A stretch of 64,000 nucleotides of DNA from Mycoplasmatota bacterium (GTDB taxonomy: Bacteria; Bacillota_I; Bacilli_A; Izemoplasmatales; Hujiaoplasmataceae). Shown in pieces: positions 8,613 through 17,472 of the stretch (position 1 is the stretch's first letter; each line of letters begins with the position of its first letter). Made by a program: the position numbers and the translations under genes. The notes under the pieces are model-generated. The model saw only the letters and a program-made list of their open reading frames with translations. It was not told where the DNA came from and searched no databases. Location: positions 1,584,169 to 1,648,168 of the forward strand of contig CP076020.1 in assembly GCA_018622675.1 (NCBI GenBank). Direction: 5' to 3'.

Positions 8613-10372
8613 TCGTGAATTCCCAAATTATTATCTCTTGCGAATTTTTCAGCTTCTTGAAGCCATCTAATCATATAACGATTATTAATCACTAAATTAG
8701 ATTCACTACCATAGTAGTTATAAGAAAATCCGTTTTTAACCACATGATAATTAACTAGAATAAGACCCGTTAATTCTTCTGTGAATAATACATTTTCTTC
8801 ACTATCTAAAATATCGATTGATAGTACGTTATCACCTAAATCAACCCACACTAAACCTAAATGTCTACCATAAGTTTCAGAATAGCCAAGATCAGGGTCG
8901 CTTTGAATATAGATAGGTAAATCATTTGTATCCGCATACTCTAAAATAGTCGTTGTATAAGCCTTAGCTTCTAACCCCCAAGGTTCAGGACCATCAGGCG
9001 CTACAGTTGGACTTGTTTCTGGAGTATTGATTCCTAAGAATCTAACACGTTCATCACCCATAAATCCTGGATAGAACGCTGCGGTATCTCCATCATGAAT
9101 ATCTCTTACTTCAACTTCAGCCATCCCACCTTCAGAATGATCAAAGCCTTTTATTAATAAAGCACTTACTTCTGCAGGAGTCAAAGTCAATAAATCATCT
9201 ATATCTAAAGGATGCGTACCTATGATTTCATAATAATCAGGAACAAAAGCGGTCCACTCGCTTAAAGAATAATCTCTATTACCTGAACTTACAGTATCAC
9301 GGCGAACATAAATTTCATTATCCATGATAAATCCTCTTTCACCTAAGTTATAAACTGTATCTATATAAGTATCATTTTTATATCTTAACTGAATGGTGTC
9401 ATTACCATCAAAAACAAAATCTGCACTTCTTAAATCTGCAATTTTTTGTAATGAAGCATCTGTATTGGTTGAAGTAATCAAAAATGTATCTTTTGCAGCA
9501 ATAACACTATCAGCTTCAAACTCTATTCTAGATGTTACATCATATGAGCCATTAGCGTAAATCACTAAATGATAATCTTCAAGGTTAATATCATCATCCG
9601 TAGGGTTATATAATTCAATAGCAGAGTTATCTTCACTATCAATATACTTAGAAATAAATAAGCCTAAATCAGTATCTGTAAATGAGTTTTTATAAAGAAC
9701 AACTTCTATTGTAGAATCTTCTTCATAATAGTCACCAATATCAAAACCTTGATAATAAGCAAAACTTCCTTCAGCATAATCATCATTCTCAACTTCGCTA
9801 AAAGTGAATTTAATTTGTTGTTCATCCAATATATCTTTAATTTCAGTTTCTAGCTTTCCTGTTAAGTCAGGTAAAGATTCTTGGTTATCAGCAATTAAAA
9901 TAATGAATTCTTCTGAATCATCAATTTGATCGCCGATGTCATGATTTTTATATCCGTAAAATGTCATATCATCAACATCATTATTAACAATAATTTCAAA
10001 GTCGTAACTATTCATACTAAAACCTTTAGAACTTAAAAAGTTAAAAATATCAAATTGTTCCATACCAGATAAATCTGGAAGATATAAATCTTCAGTTGAT
10101 ACGATCACTATAACGCTTTCATTTTCTAAAACTACATCACCAACTTGGTGATCATTTCCATAAGATATAAAACTTCCTTCATCTAAATCAGGGTCTGTTA
10201 CATACTGAATAGTATAATCTATTCCAAGATCATCTAAAGTAGATTCGATATCAGAAAGAATTTCTCCTTCTAAATTGGGTAAACTTGCTTCCTGAGTCTC
10301 AGAACCACCGCAAGAAACAAGCAATATGGCACTCATTGCCATGATAATTGTCATCAATATTCTTTTTGTCAT
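8609..10372 (-). CDS. Surface lipoprotein with three PASTA repeats, lamin-tail-like domain and thermonuclease domain
   Basis: A 587-residue protein. The signal peptide ends in lipobox LLVSC (Cys21). Three PASTA-like repeats (about 30-93, 97-161 and 166-229) each begin LPNLEG, LPDLSG or LPDLTG and end in a V-I/V strand. A lamin-tail-like beta domain follows (about 232-350, with NSAIELYNPTDDDINLEDYH). The C-terminal 160 residues are a staphylococcal-nuclease domain with DGDT, RVRFLGINTPET and YGRHLG, supplying the catalytic Arg, Glu and Arg. The Ca-ligand Asp of the usual DTPE motif is Asn here, a change I have also seen in active relatives. Probably degrades extracellular DNA or RNA for nutrients. 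PASTA repeats usually bind peptidoglycan or beta-lactams, so their presence on a nuclease is unusual. SD AAAGGG supports the start. Confidence 0.85.
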   Translation of the reverse strand: MTKRILMTIIMAMSAILLVSCGGSETQEASLPNLEGEILSDIESTLDDLGIDYTIQYVTDPDLDEGSFISYGNDHQVGDVVLENESVIVIVSTEDLYLPDLSGMEQFDIFNFLSSKGFSMNSYDFEIIVNNDVDDMTFYGYKNHDIGDQIDDSEEFIILIADNQESLPDLTGKLETEIKDILDEQQIKFTFSEVENDDYAEGSFAYYQGFDIGDYYEEDSTIEVVLYKNSFTDTDLGLFISKYIDSEDNSAIELYNPTDDDINLEDYHLVIYANGSYDVTSRIEFEADSVIAAKDTFLITSTNTDASLQKIADLRSADFVFDGNDTIQLRYKNDTYIDTVYNLGERGFIMDNEIYVRRDTVSSGNRDYSLSEWTAFVPDYYEIIGTHPLDIDDLLTLTPAEVSALLIKGFDHSEGGMAEVEVRDIHDGDTAAFYPGFMGDERVRFLGINTPETSPTVAPDGPEPWGLEAKAYTTTILEYADTNDLPIYIQSDPDLGYSETYGRHLGLVWVDLGDNVLSIDILDSEENVLFTEELTGLILVNYHVVKNGFSYNYYGSESNLVINNRYMIRWLQEAEKFARDNNLGIHE

Positions 10373-10409
10373 AATAAAACCCTTTCTTTCATGCGAAAAA
10401 TCTTGAAAA

Positions 10410-10691
10410 TTAATAAATAATCTTCAAGATGTTACTCAATATTTCTGTTTGTGTATAAATAATGTAAAATGCGCCACCTAGTATAGCAAGAATGATAAAT
10501 GTTTTAACAAATTTCTTTAGAAAAACAAATAGCCCTACCAGTACAAAAATAGCAACTCCTATTAATATTAAACCTGCAGCCCATGGTTCGATATTTTCTA
10601 GATAGAACGTTACTTGGTCAATAATGCCTTTAAAAAAGTCATTAATCGTATCCATTATCGCTAATGTTTTAGTTAAACCAATTCGATGCAT
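10410..10691 (-). CDS. Small membrane protein of unknown function
   Basis: A 93-residue protein with one long or two adjacent hydrophobic segments (about 36-60 and 64-82) separated by KKFVKTF. The start at 10691 is chosen because GGAGGTG sits 4-5 bases upstream; a second Met at residue 13 has no such site. It precedes the nuclease lipoprotein gene in the same direction with 37 bases between, so they probably share a transcript. No family recognised. Confidence 0.65.
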   Translation of the reverse strand: MHRIGLTKTLAIMDTINDFFKGIIDQVTFYLENIEPWAAGLILIGVAIFVLVGLFVFLKKFVKTFIILAILGGAFYIIYTQTEILSNILKIIY

Positions 10692-10792
10692 TCCGCACCT
10701 CCTATAAACTGTTTTTTAAATCATTAAACACAGAACATCATTATATAATATCACACAATAGATGTTTTTTTAAGTAATATTTTCAATAGTTA

Positions 10793-11392
10793 TTAAAATT
10801 TCTTTCTGTTTTCGATAGCTTTCGATAAAGTCAGTTGATCTGCATACTCTAAATTAAGTCCAACAGGCACCCCATAACCAATTCTACTCACTGTTAAATC
10901 AGTGTCTTGTAAGACTCTTTTAATATATAAAGCTGTTGTTTCTCCTTCTTGAGTCGATGACGTTGCAATGATGATTTCTTTCACTTTTTTTTCAGCTACC
11001 CTATCCCATAAAGTCTTCAAGTTTAACTCTTCTGGCCCAATACCATCTGCGGGTGATAAAACACCATTTAATACATGATATAAACCTTTATATTGTGATG
11101 TATCTTCTATTGAAAAAACATCTTTCGGGCTTTCAACAATCAATATGATTGATTGATCTCTTTTTTCGTTAGAACATATATGACAAACTTCTTTGTCTGT
11201 AAGATTATTACAAACTTTACAGTAATTGATACGTTCTTTTAATTGGGTTAATGTTTCTGATAATTCTTTCACCGATTCCTTGTCCATTTTATTTATGGTA
11301 TGGAAGACAAACCTTTCAGCTGTTTTTCTTCCAACACCCGGATATTTCATAAACTGAACAATTAAATCTTCAATTGATTTTGGAAAATTCAT
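10793..11392 (-). CDS. recR: Recombination mediator RecR
   Basis: A 199-residue DNA-binding protein that with RecO (and RecF) loads RecA at gaps during repair. It has the N-terminal helix-hairpin-helix (YPGVGRKTAERFVFH), a four-cysteine zinc site (CKVCNN then CHICSN), a Toprim domain (IILIVESPKDVFSIE) and the C-terminal YGVPVG region. Length is normal for the family. The ATG overlaps the stop of ybaB by one base. Last gene of the dnaX-ybaB-recR operon, a conserved order in Firmicutes. Confidence 0.97.
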   Translation of the reverse strand: MNFPKSIEDLIVQFMKYPGVGRKTAERFVFHTINKMDKESVKELSETLTQLKERINYCKVCNNLTDKEVCHICSNEKRDQSIILIVESPKDVFSIEDTSQYKGLYHVLNGVLSPADGIGPEELNLKTLWDRVAEKKVKEIIIATSSTQEGETTALYIKRVLQDTDLTVSRIGYGVPVGLNLEYADQLTLSKAIENRKKF

Positions 11393-11700
11393 TAAAATAA
11401 CCCTGGTATACTCATACCCTGAGTGACAGATTCAATGGCTGATTGTAATTCTGCATCCGCTTTTTTTATAGCGTCATTCATTGCGGCAACAACCATATCA
11501 CCAATTAAATCAAAGTCTTCAACATCAACTTTATTTTTATCTATGTCTACTGACAATACTTGTTTATTACCTTTTATAGATACCTTAACAACAGAACCAC
11601 CAGATTGACCATAAAATATTGATTGATAAACTTGGTCTTGTACTGTTTTAAGGTCTTCTTTCATTTTATTAAAATTTTGCATCATTTGTGGGTTAAACAT
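11392..11700 (-). CDS. ybaB: YbaB/EbfC family nucleoid-associated protein
   Basis: A 102-residue dimeric DNA-binding protein. Family features are the N-terminal helix (MMQNFNKMKEDLKTVQDQVY), the GGSVVKVSIKGNKQVLSVDI sheet and the C-terminal helical segment ending in a Gly/Pro-rich tail (GMSIPGLF). Placed between dnaX and recR as in most Firmicutes; SD AGGAGG lies before the ATG. Its exact role is unsettled in the literature (nucleoid shaping or regulation). Confidence 0.93.
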   Translation of the reverse strand: MFNPQMMQNFNKMKEDLKTVQDQVYQSIFYGQSGGSVVKVSIKGNKQVLSVDIDKNKVDVEDFDLIGDMVVAAMNDAIKKADAELQSAIESVTQGMSIPGLF

Positions 11701-11711
11701 ACAACTTCCTC

Positions 11712-13586
11712 CTATTCTTTAATCCTTACCAGGTCTCCAAAGATATTTTTAGCATCACTAACTATTTTAGCTTCTCTTTCTTCAGTTCCTGATTTCATAT
11801 TCGATACATCTTTAAGGCCTTCGCAATAAATTCTTGATAACTTAATATCTTTTTCGCCTTTTAGATAATGTTCTTTAAATTCATTTGTGATATCTTCAAA
11901 CACATTTGTCGGTAATGCCATATAATCCATATCTCTATTAAACTTATTATATAAGGAGCGCTTAATCACATCTTTATTGTCAGGAACCATTAACTTATTA
12001 CAAATGGTCGCACTAGAAAAAGTAACAATAATCTTATTCTTCTTAGAAGCAACGACTTTTCCAGTTTCAAATAAAGAAGCAAGATATTTCTCATCTTTAT
12101 CAACAAGCCCTCTTTCAAAGCCTTGCCATTCATCATTTAAATACATGCGGTCTTTTACATCACCATTATTTAAAATTTCTTCAACAAAAGCAATATCATA
12201 CGTATTTGATATATCTCCACACATATCTTCCTTAATTTTTTCTTTAGTGCTTGGTTTCTCAAACTCATCTTTTTTAGGATCAACTTTAGTAATTTCTTTT
12301 TCTTCTTTTTCTTCTATGGTTTGATCTTCTTGAACATCTTCTTTAACTTTAACAGCTGGTTTAATAATTTCTTTTTTATATTCATCAGCTTTAACTTCAT
12401 TAGAAGATGGTATAAATTTAACAGATTCATTTCGGTTGTTTTCTAAATAAGCAATTCTGTTTTTAAGTTCATCAATTTTTTCAAACATCGCTTCTGAATC
12501 GCTTGTCTCTTGGTCTGTCATTTTCAAAAACGCCAATTCAAGATAAGTTTTAGCTTGCCCGCTCCAATTCATTTCATTTAATGTTTGGTTTAAGACATCC
12601 AAAATCATGAACAAACGATGACTAGATAATTCTTTAGCAAATGATTTAAACTCATCCAAAGAATCATAGATAGAGAATTCATTTAATTTATTTAAATTCT
12701 TATAAACTAAAACGTTCTTAAAAAAATCAATTAAATCTAAAGTGATTTTTTTAATCTCTTTCCCTTCGCTAATCAAATCACCTAATAGTTTAATTGCTCT
12801 AGCAGGTTCTTTTTTAACAATCGAATCCACCATTTCAATAAGTTTAACAACAGAAACTGTCCCGCATATTTCATTTACATCATCTACATCAATACTTTTA
12901 GGACTATATGCATAAACTTGATCTAATAAACTAATAGCGTCTCTTAAGCCGCCTTCAGCGTAATTCGCCATTTGTTTAACTGCTTCTTCAGTGATTTCAA
13001 TATTTTCTTCTTCAGCTATTTCAAATAATTTATCAATAATATCTGCGTTGCTTATTGACTTAAAATCAAATCTTTGACAACGAGAATGTATAGTTGCTGG
13101 TATCTTTTGTGGCTCAGTTGTACAAAGAATAAAAATAACATGTTGAGGTGGTTCTTCCAAAGTTTTCAAAAGGGCATTAAAAGCACCGGTTGATAACATA
13201 TGAACCTCATCAATAATATAAACTTTGTATTTCACATATCCTGGTAAGTATTTTACCTTATCTCTTAACTCGCGAATTTCATCAACACCATTATTACTAG
13301 CTGCATCAATTTCAATAACATCACTAATTGAGTTATCAGAAATACCAAGGCAGTTTTCACAAACGTTACAAGGGTTTTCGATTGGTGATTTTTCGCAATT
13401 AACAGCTTTAGCAAAAATTTTAGCAATAGATGTCTTACCAGTACCTCTAGGACCACTGAATAAATAGGCGTGAGCTACACGATCATTCTTTAAAGCATTT
13501 TTTAAAGTTTGGGTAATATGTTTTTGTCCAGCGACTTCATCAAAACTTGCTGGACGATAGATTCTGTACAATGCTTTATAGCTCAT
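11712..13586 (-). CDS. dnaX: DNA polymerase III subunit tau (DnaX)
   Basis: A 624-residue clamp-loader ATPase. Walker A GPRGTGKTS is near residue 45, the zinc module is CEKSPIENPCNVCENC, Walker B is IIDEVHML and sensor 1 is ILCTTE. A lid/collar domain follows, then a Lys/Glu-rich linker (about 385-450) before the C-terminal polymerase-binding domain. Full length for a tau protein; I see no frameshift site that would make a gamma form. SD GGAGG lies 7 bases before the ATG. A -10-like TATAAT at 13624-13629 could start this operon. Confidence 0.96.
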   Translation of the reverse strand: MSYKALYRIYRPASFDEVAGQKHITQTLKNALKNDRVAHAYLFSGPRGTGKTSIAKIFAKAVNCEKSPIENPCNVCENCLGISDNSISDVIEIDAASNNGVDEIRELRDKVKYLPGYVKYKVYIIDEVHMLSTGAFNALLKTLEEPPQHVIFILCTTEPQKIPATIHSRCQRFDFKSISNADIIDKLFEIAEEENIEITEEAVKQMANYAEGGLRDAISLLDQVYAYSPKSIDVDDVNEICGTVSVVKLIEMVDSIVKKEPARAIKLLGDLISEGKEIKKITLDLIDFFKNVLVYKNLNKLNEFSIYDSLDEFKSFAKELSSHRLFMILDVLNQTLNEMNWSGQAKTYLELAFLKMTDQETSDSEAMFEKIDELKNRIAYLENNRNESVKFIPSSNEVKADEYKKEIIKPAVKVKEDVQEDQTIEEKEEKEITKVDPKKDEFEKPSTKEKIKEDMCGDISNTYDIAFVEEILNNGDVKDRMYLNDEWQGFERGLVDKDEKYLASLFETGKVVASKKNKIIVTFSSATICNKLMVPDNKDVIKRSLYNKFNRDMDYMALPTNVFEDITNEFKEHYLKGEKDIKLSRIYCEGLKDVSNMKSGTEEREAKIVSDAKNIFGDLVRIKE

Positions 13587-13624
13587 TTTTTGCCTCCGAT
13601 TTATTCTTTAATTTATCAAATTTA

Positions 13625-14122
13625 TTATACCGTATTTTTGTCTTTTTTTCCATCGATAACATCATTTTCTTTTATATAATTTATGACATAAGACATTGCC
13701 CGATATTCTACAGTTCCTTTATTGAATTTTCTTTCTAATTTTTCAATATTGAATACCTCATCTTCGCCATCTATGTATATTTTATAAGCCATTTTTAAAG
13801 ACTCTTGAAATTTATAATTGATTTGTAATCTTCTGTAATCCTCTATAAGAAATTCATTAGATTTTCTCATTTCTTCTCCAATGGAATTCAAGAACTTACC
13901 TTCATAATCCACTTTCTTTTTCCTATTGAATATTTTATCTAAAAGAAAATCGCTTCCATAATAAATAACAATAAAAAATAATGGCAAGAACCATAAAGTA
14001 TAAAGTTCACTGATACCAATATCATCCGCAACAATTCTATAAATTGTATAAGCAGCAATCACCAATGAAGATAATATAAATAAAGTTAGATAAAATCTTA
14101 AAGGTTTCCTAAATTTTTTCAT
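13625..14122 (-). CDS. Two-TM membrane protein of unknown function
   Basis: A 165-residue protein with a basic N-terminus (MKKFRKPLRF), two hydrophobic segments (about 10-28 and 42-60) and a hydrophilic cytoplasmic part of about 100 residues rich in Lys, Glu and Tyr. No family recognised. SD GAGGACGGTG lies before the ATG. It ends just upstream of dnaX on the same strand, and the dnaX promoter overlaps its 3' end. Confidence 0.65.
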   Translation of the reverse strand: MKKFRKPLRFYLTLFILSSLVIAAYTIYRIVADDIGISELYTLWFLPLFFIVIYYGSDFLLDKIFNRKKKVDYEGKFLNSIGEEMRKSNEFLIEDYRRLQINYKFQESLKMAYKIYIDGEDEVFNIEKLERKFNKGTVEYRAMSYVINYIKENDVIDGKKDKNTV

Positions 14123-14201
14123 TCAATCACCGTCCTCAATAGTATGTATATTATACAACAAAATCATAAAATATGTTAAAATAATATCAGCTACCTTTTC
14201 G

Positions 14202-14239
14202 AAAGGAGGATATAAGTTTAAACTTATAAAGCAAAAATG
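14202..14239 (+). promoter_or_regulatory. mnmE ribosome-binding site with a hairpin between Shine-Dalgarno and start codon
   Basis: A strong AAAGGAGG (14202-14209) is 27 bases from the only usable start, ATG at 14237, because an in-frame TAA lies just upstream and no other start follows it. Between them is an 18-base perfect palindrome (14211-14228; arms TATAAGTTT and AAACTTATA). If it folds, the effective distance is about 9 bases, normal for initiation. The hairpin is therefore likely to matter for translation of mnmE. Confidence 0.6.
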
Positions 14240-15586
14240 ATATTTGATACAATTACAGCTAAAACCACAGCCGATGGTTCAAGCGCAATAAACGTGATTC
14301 GAGTCTCTGGAGAAGATAGTTTTTCAATTGTTAATAAAATCTTCAAAGGGCCAAATTTAAATAAACAAAAAACGCACACTATCCATTATGGTCATATCCA
14401 TGATCATCAAAAGATTATTGATGAAGTTATGATATCGATATTTAAAGCCCCAAGATCTTTCACAACAGAAGATGTTGTTGAAATATCTACTCATGGTGGC
14501 AATTTCATTGCCAATGAAATATTAAAACTATTAATATCACATGGTGCCAGAATGGCAGAAAACGGTGAGTTTACAAAAAGGGCCTATCTTAATGGTCGCT
14601 TGGACTTAACTGAAGCAGAAAGTATTATGGATTTAGTAAATGCTAAATCACATAACCAATTACAATTAGCCAACAACCAACTCAAAGGTGATGTTAAAAC
14701 ACTTGTTGAAAACTTACAAGAAGAAATCCTTAATATTGTCGCAAACATCGAAGTGAATATCGATTACCCTGAATATGATGATGTTGATCAATTAACAAAT
14801 GATTTAGTCTTACCAAAAATAGAAATTTTAATAAAGAAAATCGATGACATCATCAATGAATCTGAGACAGGAAAAATGATTAGAGACGGTATAAAAACCG
14901 TCATTGTTGGAAAACCTAATGTTGGAAAATCTTCATTATTAAATTCCTTACTAAAAGAAGATAAAGCCATCGTTACAGATATCTCCGGAACCACAAGAGA
15001 TTTAATTGAAGCAGAACTTAATCTTGATGGTGTTATTTTAAAGTTAATAGATACAGCGGGTATAAGAACCACCAAAGATGTTATTGAACGTATTGGTATC
15101 AATAAATCTAAAAAAGCAATTGAAAGTGCAGATTTAATTTTATTAGTTTTAAACCAATCAGAAAAACTTAATGACCTTGATATGGAATTACTAAACTTAA
15201 CCAAAAACAAACAAAGAATCATCATCGCAAACAAAATGGATTTAGGAAACAAACTAGATTTAAAAGATGAATCAGTGATTAACATATCTGCTAAAAATAA
15301 CCAAGGCATTGACCAATTATCTAAAGCAGTCAAAAAATTATTTATTGACGAAAAAATACTTAACAGCGACAAAACACTTCTTTCAAATGTACGTCACATA
15401 GGTAAATTCAAAGAAGTAAAACGCGCTTTAGAAGATGCTAAGAAAGCGGCTATAGATCAAATACCTATTGATTTTGTAGAAATAGATTTAAGAAAAGCTT
15501 GGGCTAATTTAGGTGAAATAACCGGTCAGTCAAGTGGAGATGACTTATTAGATAATTTATTTTCTAAATTCTGCTTAGGTAAATAA
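14237..15586 (+). CDS. mnmE: tRNA uridine-5-carboxymethylaminomethyl synthesis GTPase MnmE
   Basis: A 449-residue GTPase that with MnmG installs the cmnm5 group on wobble uridine 34 of tRNAs. The N-terminal tetrahydrofolate-binding domain begins MIFDTITAK. The G domain has GKPNVGKSSLLN, DTAGIR and NKMD, and the C-terminus ends in the catalytic FCLGK motif. Normal length. No mnmG lies nearby. Followed by a two-way terminator. Its leader is unusual (see the entry at 14202). Confidence 0.97.
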   Translation: MIFDTITAKTTADGSSAINVIRVSGEDSFSIVNKIFKGPNLNKQKTHTIHYGHIHDHQKIIDEVMISIFKAPRSFTTEDVVEISTHGGNFIANEILKLLISHGARMAENGEFTKRAYLNGRLDLTEAESIMDLVNAKSHNQLQLANNQLKGDVKTLVENLQEEILNIVANIEVNIDYPEYDDVDQLTNDLVLPKIEILIKKIDDIINESETGKMIRDGIKTVIVGKPNVGKSSLLNSLLKEDKAIVTDISGTTRDLIEAELNLDGVILKLIDTAGIRTTKDVIERIGINKSKKAIESADLILLVLNQSEKLNDLDMELLNLTKNKQRIIIANKMDLGNKLDLKDESVINISAKNNQGIDQLSKAVKKLFIDEKILNSDKTLLSNVRHIGKFKEVKRALEDAKKAAIDQIPIDFVEIDLRKAWANLGEITGQSSGDDLLDNLFSKFCLGK

Positions 15587-15614
15587 TGTTTCATATGAAA
15601 CCTTTATATAAATT

Positions 15615-15649
15615 AAAAGGCATTCACCTAGTTAAAGTGGATGCCTTTT
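15615..15649. terminator. Bidirectional terminator between mnmE and the TtcA-like gene
   Basis: A hairpin with arms AAAAGGCAT and ATGCCTTTT extended by G-U pairs, flanked by A and T runs, lies between two convergent genes and can end both transcripts. Confidence 0.8.
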
Positions 15650-15655
15650 CTTACC

Positions 15656-16483
15656 TTATTCTTCGTCGTATGCTTCTAAATAATTGTGTTTTATATCATC
15701 TTTTATGTAACCAAGTGTGCTGTCTAAATTTATATTTTCAGCCGATCTAAAAATATTGATATCAATATTTTCATACACGTTTCTTAAGTCACTGACTAGC
15801 TTTTTCATTTCATCTCTTTTAGTATTGATTTGTCTCTCTTGAAACAAGCAACCTTTATGGCTGACATGTAATTCATGGTAAGCCATCAGTTTTTTTACAT
15901 CTTCTTCTTTAATCAAATACATTGGTCTAATTAATTCTAAACCCTCATAGTTTTTAGATTTGACTTTCGGCAACATGGTTTTAAATGTTCCTGTATAAAA
16001 CATGTTCATCAAAGTGGTTTCTATCACATCATCAAAGTGATGTCCCAAAGCCAATTTATTACAACCTAACTCTTGGGCTTTTGAATAAAGGAAACCTCTC
16101 CTCATTCTAGCGCATAAAAAACAAGGCGCCTTGGGATTCATTTCGTTGGCCACTTCATACACTTTAGAAGATATGGTTGTTTGATCAATACCTATCTTAT
16201 CTAAAAGTTTAAAATGATTTTCGATAAACTCATCTTTAAATCCTGAATTCATCATCAAATAAACTATTTCAATATCATTTTGATAATGACGTCTATACTC
16301 TTCAAAAAGCATAGCTAAAACTAAAGAATCTTTTCCCCCACTCATTGCTACACATATTTTATCATTGGGTTGAATAAGTTTATATTCATCAATAGCTTTT
16401 AAAAACTTAGCCAAAAGTTTGCTTTTAAATTTTTTATTAAGAGATCTTGATATTTCTACATTAAACTCTTTCATTTTTATCAC
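15656..16483 (-). CDS. ttcA: TtcA-family tRNA 2-thiocytidine synthetase-like protein
   Basis: A 275-residue PP-loop ATPase. The ATP-binding SGGKDS motif (near 47) and the conserved cysteines CFLCARMRR and HKGCLF fit the TtcA group, which adenylates and thiolates C32 of some tRNAs using an iron-sulfur cluster. ALGHHFDDVIET is the family motif after the CxxC. Related TtuA/TilS-like enzymes share the fold, so the exact base modified is not certain. SD AAAGGTG precedes the ATG. Confidence 0.85.
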   Translation of the reverse strand: MIKMKEFNVEISRSLNKKFKSKLLAKFLKAIDEYKLIQPNDKICVAMSGGKDSLVLAMLFEEYRRHYQNDIEIVYLMMNSGFKDEFIENHFKLLDKIGIDQTTISSKVYEVANEMNPKAPCFLCARMRRGFLYSKAQELGCNKLALGHHFDDVIETTLMNMFYTGTFKTMLPKVKSKNYEGLELIRPMYLIKEEDVKKLMAYHELHVSHKGCLFQERQINTKRDEMKKLVSDLRNVYENIDINIFRSAENINLDSTLGYIKDDIKHNYLEAYDEE

Positions 16484-16569
16484 CTTTACATATAGTACAT
16501 AAATTCTATATAAAACACAAATAAAACTTGAAATAATTTAAAATAATTAAAAATAATTATCTGATTATA

Positions 16570-16598
16570 TTGAATAATCTAAAATATCGTGATATAAT
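16570..16598 (+). promoter_or_regulatory. Promoter of the 16638-19148 membrane cluster
   Basis: TTGAAT (16570-16575) and TATAAT (16593-16598) are 17 bp apart with an extended TGA before the -10. Good sigma-A-type promoter upstream of the first gene of the NfeD-RDD-SPFH cluster. Confidence 0.65.
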
Positions 16599-16637
16599 TA
16601 GTAATATAAAAGCAATGTAATATAATGGGGGTGAACC

Positions 16638-17021
16638 ATGAAAAACTTTGAATGGATATCTAGAAAAAAAGTAGATGAGATTGCGACAATTTATGATTCA
16701 AATATAACACTAAATAAATCCGCAACCACTTATCTAGAAAAGGCTTATATTGTTTTATTAGGCATAGACAAAGAAAGAAAACTAATTGCTATTAAGCCCA
16801 TACGTAAAGGGGATACTGAATTAGAGTATACTCCAAAAGAACAAAGACATAATATAACGATCAAATCAAGTTATTCAAGAATCAGTAATAAGCGATTTAT
16901 AGAAGAAATTGCGGAAATGATTGATTTAAATTTTGAAAATAATAATTACTATAAATTTAGTTGTTATTGGAGTGATTCTGATCAATCCTTAATTATCGAT
17001 TTAAATAAAGGAGAAAAATAA
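16638..17021 (+). CDS. Hypothetical protein, first gene of the NfeD/SPFH cluster
   Basis: A 127-residue soluble protein without a signal or membrane segment. SD GGGGGTG lies before the ATG. Alternating beta and helical stretches and many charged residues are visible; I recognise no family. It is separated from the NfeD-like gene by a single base after its stop, so it is co-expressed with the membrane quality-control genes downstream. Any link with them is inference from position. Confidence 0.7.
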   Translation: MKNFEWISRKKVDEIATIYDSNITLNKSATTYLEKAYIVLLGIDKERKLIAIKPIRKGDTELEYTPKEQRHNITIKSSYSRISNKRFIEEIAEMIDLNFENNNYYKFSCYWSDSDQSLIIDLNKGEK

Positions 17022-17022
17022 T

Positions 17023-17472
17023 ATGATACTAGAAATTATTTTGAGCGACTACATGGTGTATTTGTGGTTCGCGATTATTATTGTAGCTGCTGTTATTGAA
17101 GGAATGACAATGGACTTCTCAAGTATTTGGTTTTCTGCAGGTGCTTTTGTGGCTCTAATTGTTTCAATTTTCTTCCCTGAAGCCATCTGGGCTCAGGTTA
17201 TCGTATTCATGTTAGCGTCGATTGCCTTATTAATCAGTTTAAGACCAATCTTCAAAAAATACATGAGCAGAAACGAAATAAGAACCAATGCATCTAGCCT
17301 TATAGGCCAAGAAGCTGTTTGTATCAAACCTATCCTTGATAATGAACGCGGTGAAGTGAAAATTCAAGGTAAAATTTGGACAGCAATATCAAATGAAAAC
17401 GTCTACTTAAACGAAAGAGTCATCGTCCTAGCAATCAACGGTGTTAAACTAGTTGTTAAGAGAAAGCAATGA
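17023..17472 (+). CDS. NfeD-like membrane protein
   Basis: A 149-residue protein with about three hydrophobic segments (near 10-30, 35-52, 55-72) and a C-terminal OB-fold domain (about 85-149) that contains SLIGQEAVCIKPILDNERGEVKIQGKIW split over two strands. This matches short NfeD proteins, which act with SPFH/stomatin proteins in membrane domain organisation. The SPFH partner is two genes downstream. The stop overlaps the RDD gene start by four bases. Confidence 0.9.
   Translation: MILEIILSDYMVYLWFAIIIVAAVIEGMTMDFSSIWFSAGAFVALIVSIFFPEAIWAQVIVFMLASIALLISLRPIFKKYMSRNEIRTNASSLIGQEAVCIKPILDNERGEVKIQGKIWTAISNENVYLNERVIVLAINGVKLVVKRKQ

Noticed and set aside
12255..12290. An AAAAAAG run in the dnaX linker that could be a slippery site for a gamma form.
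   Set aside because: The reading frame is CCT AAA AAA GAT, not A AAA AAG, so tandem slippage as in Escherichia coli is not favoured, and no stimulatory hairpin is evident.
14788..15372. A 194-codon minus-strand open frame.
   Set aside because: It is antisense to mnmE, whose motifs are certain; codon pattern is a mirror of that gene.
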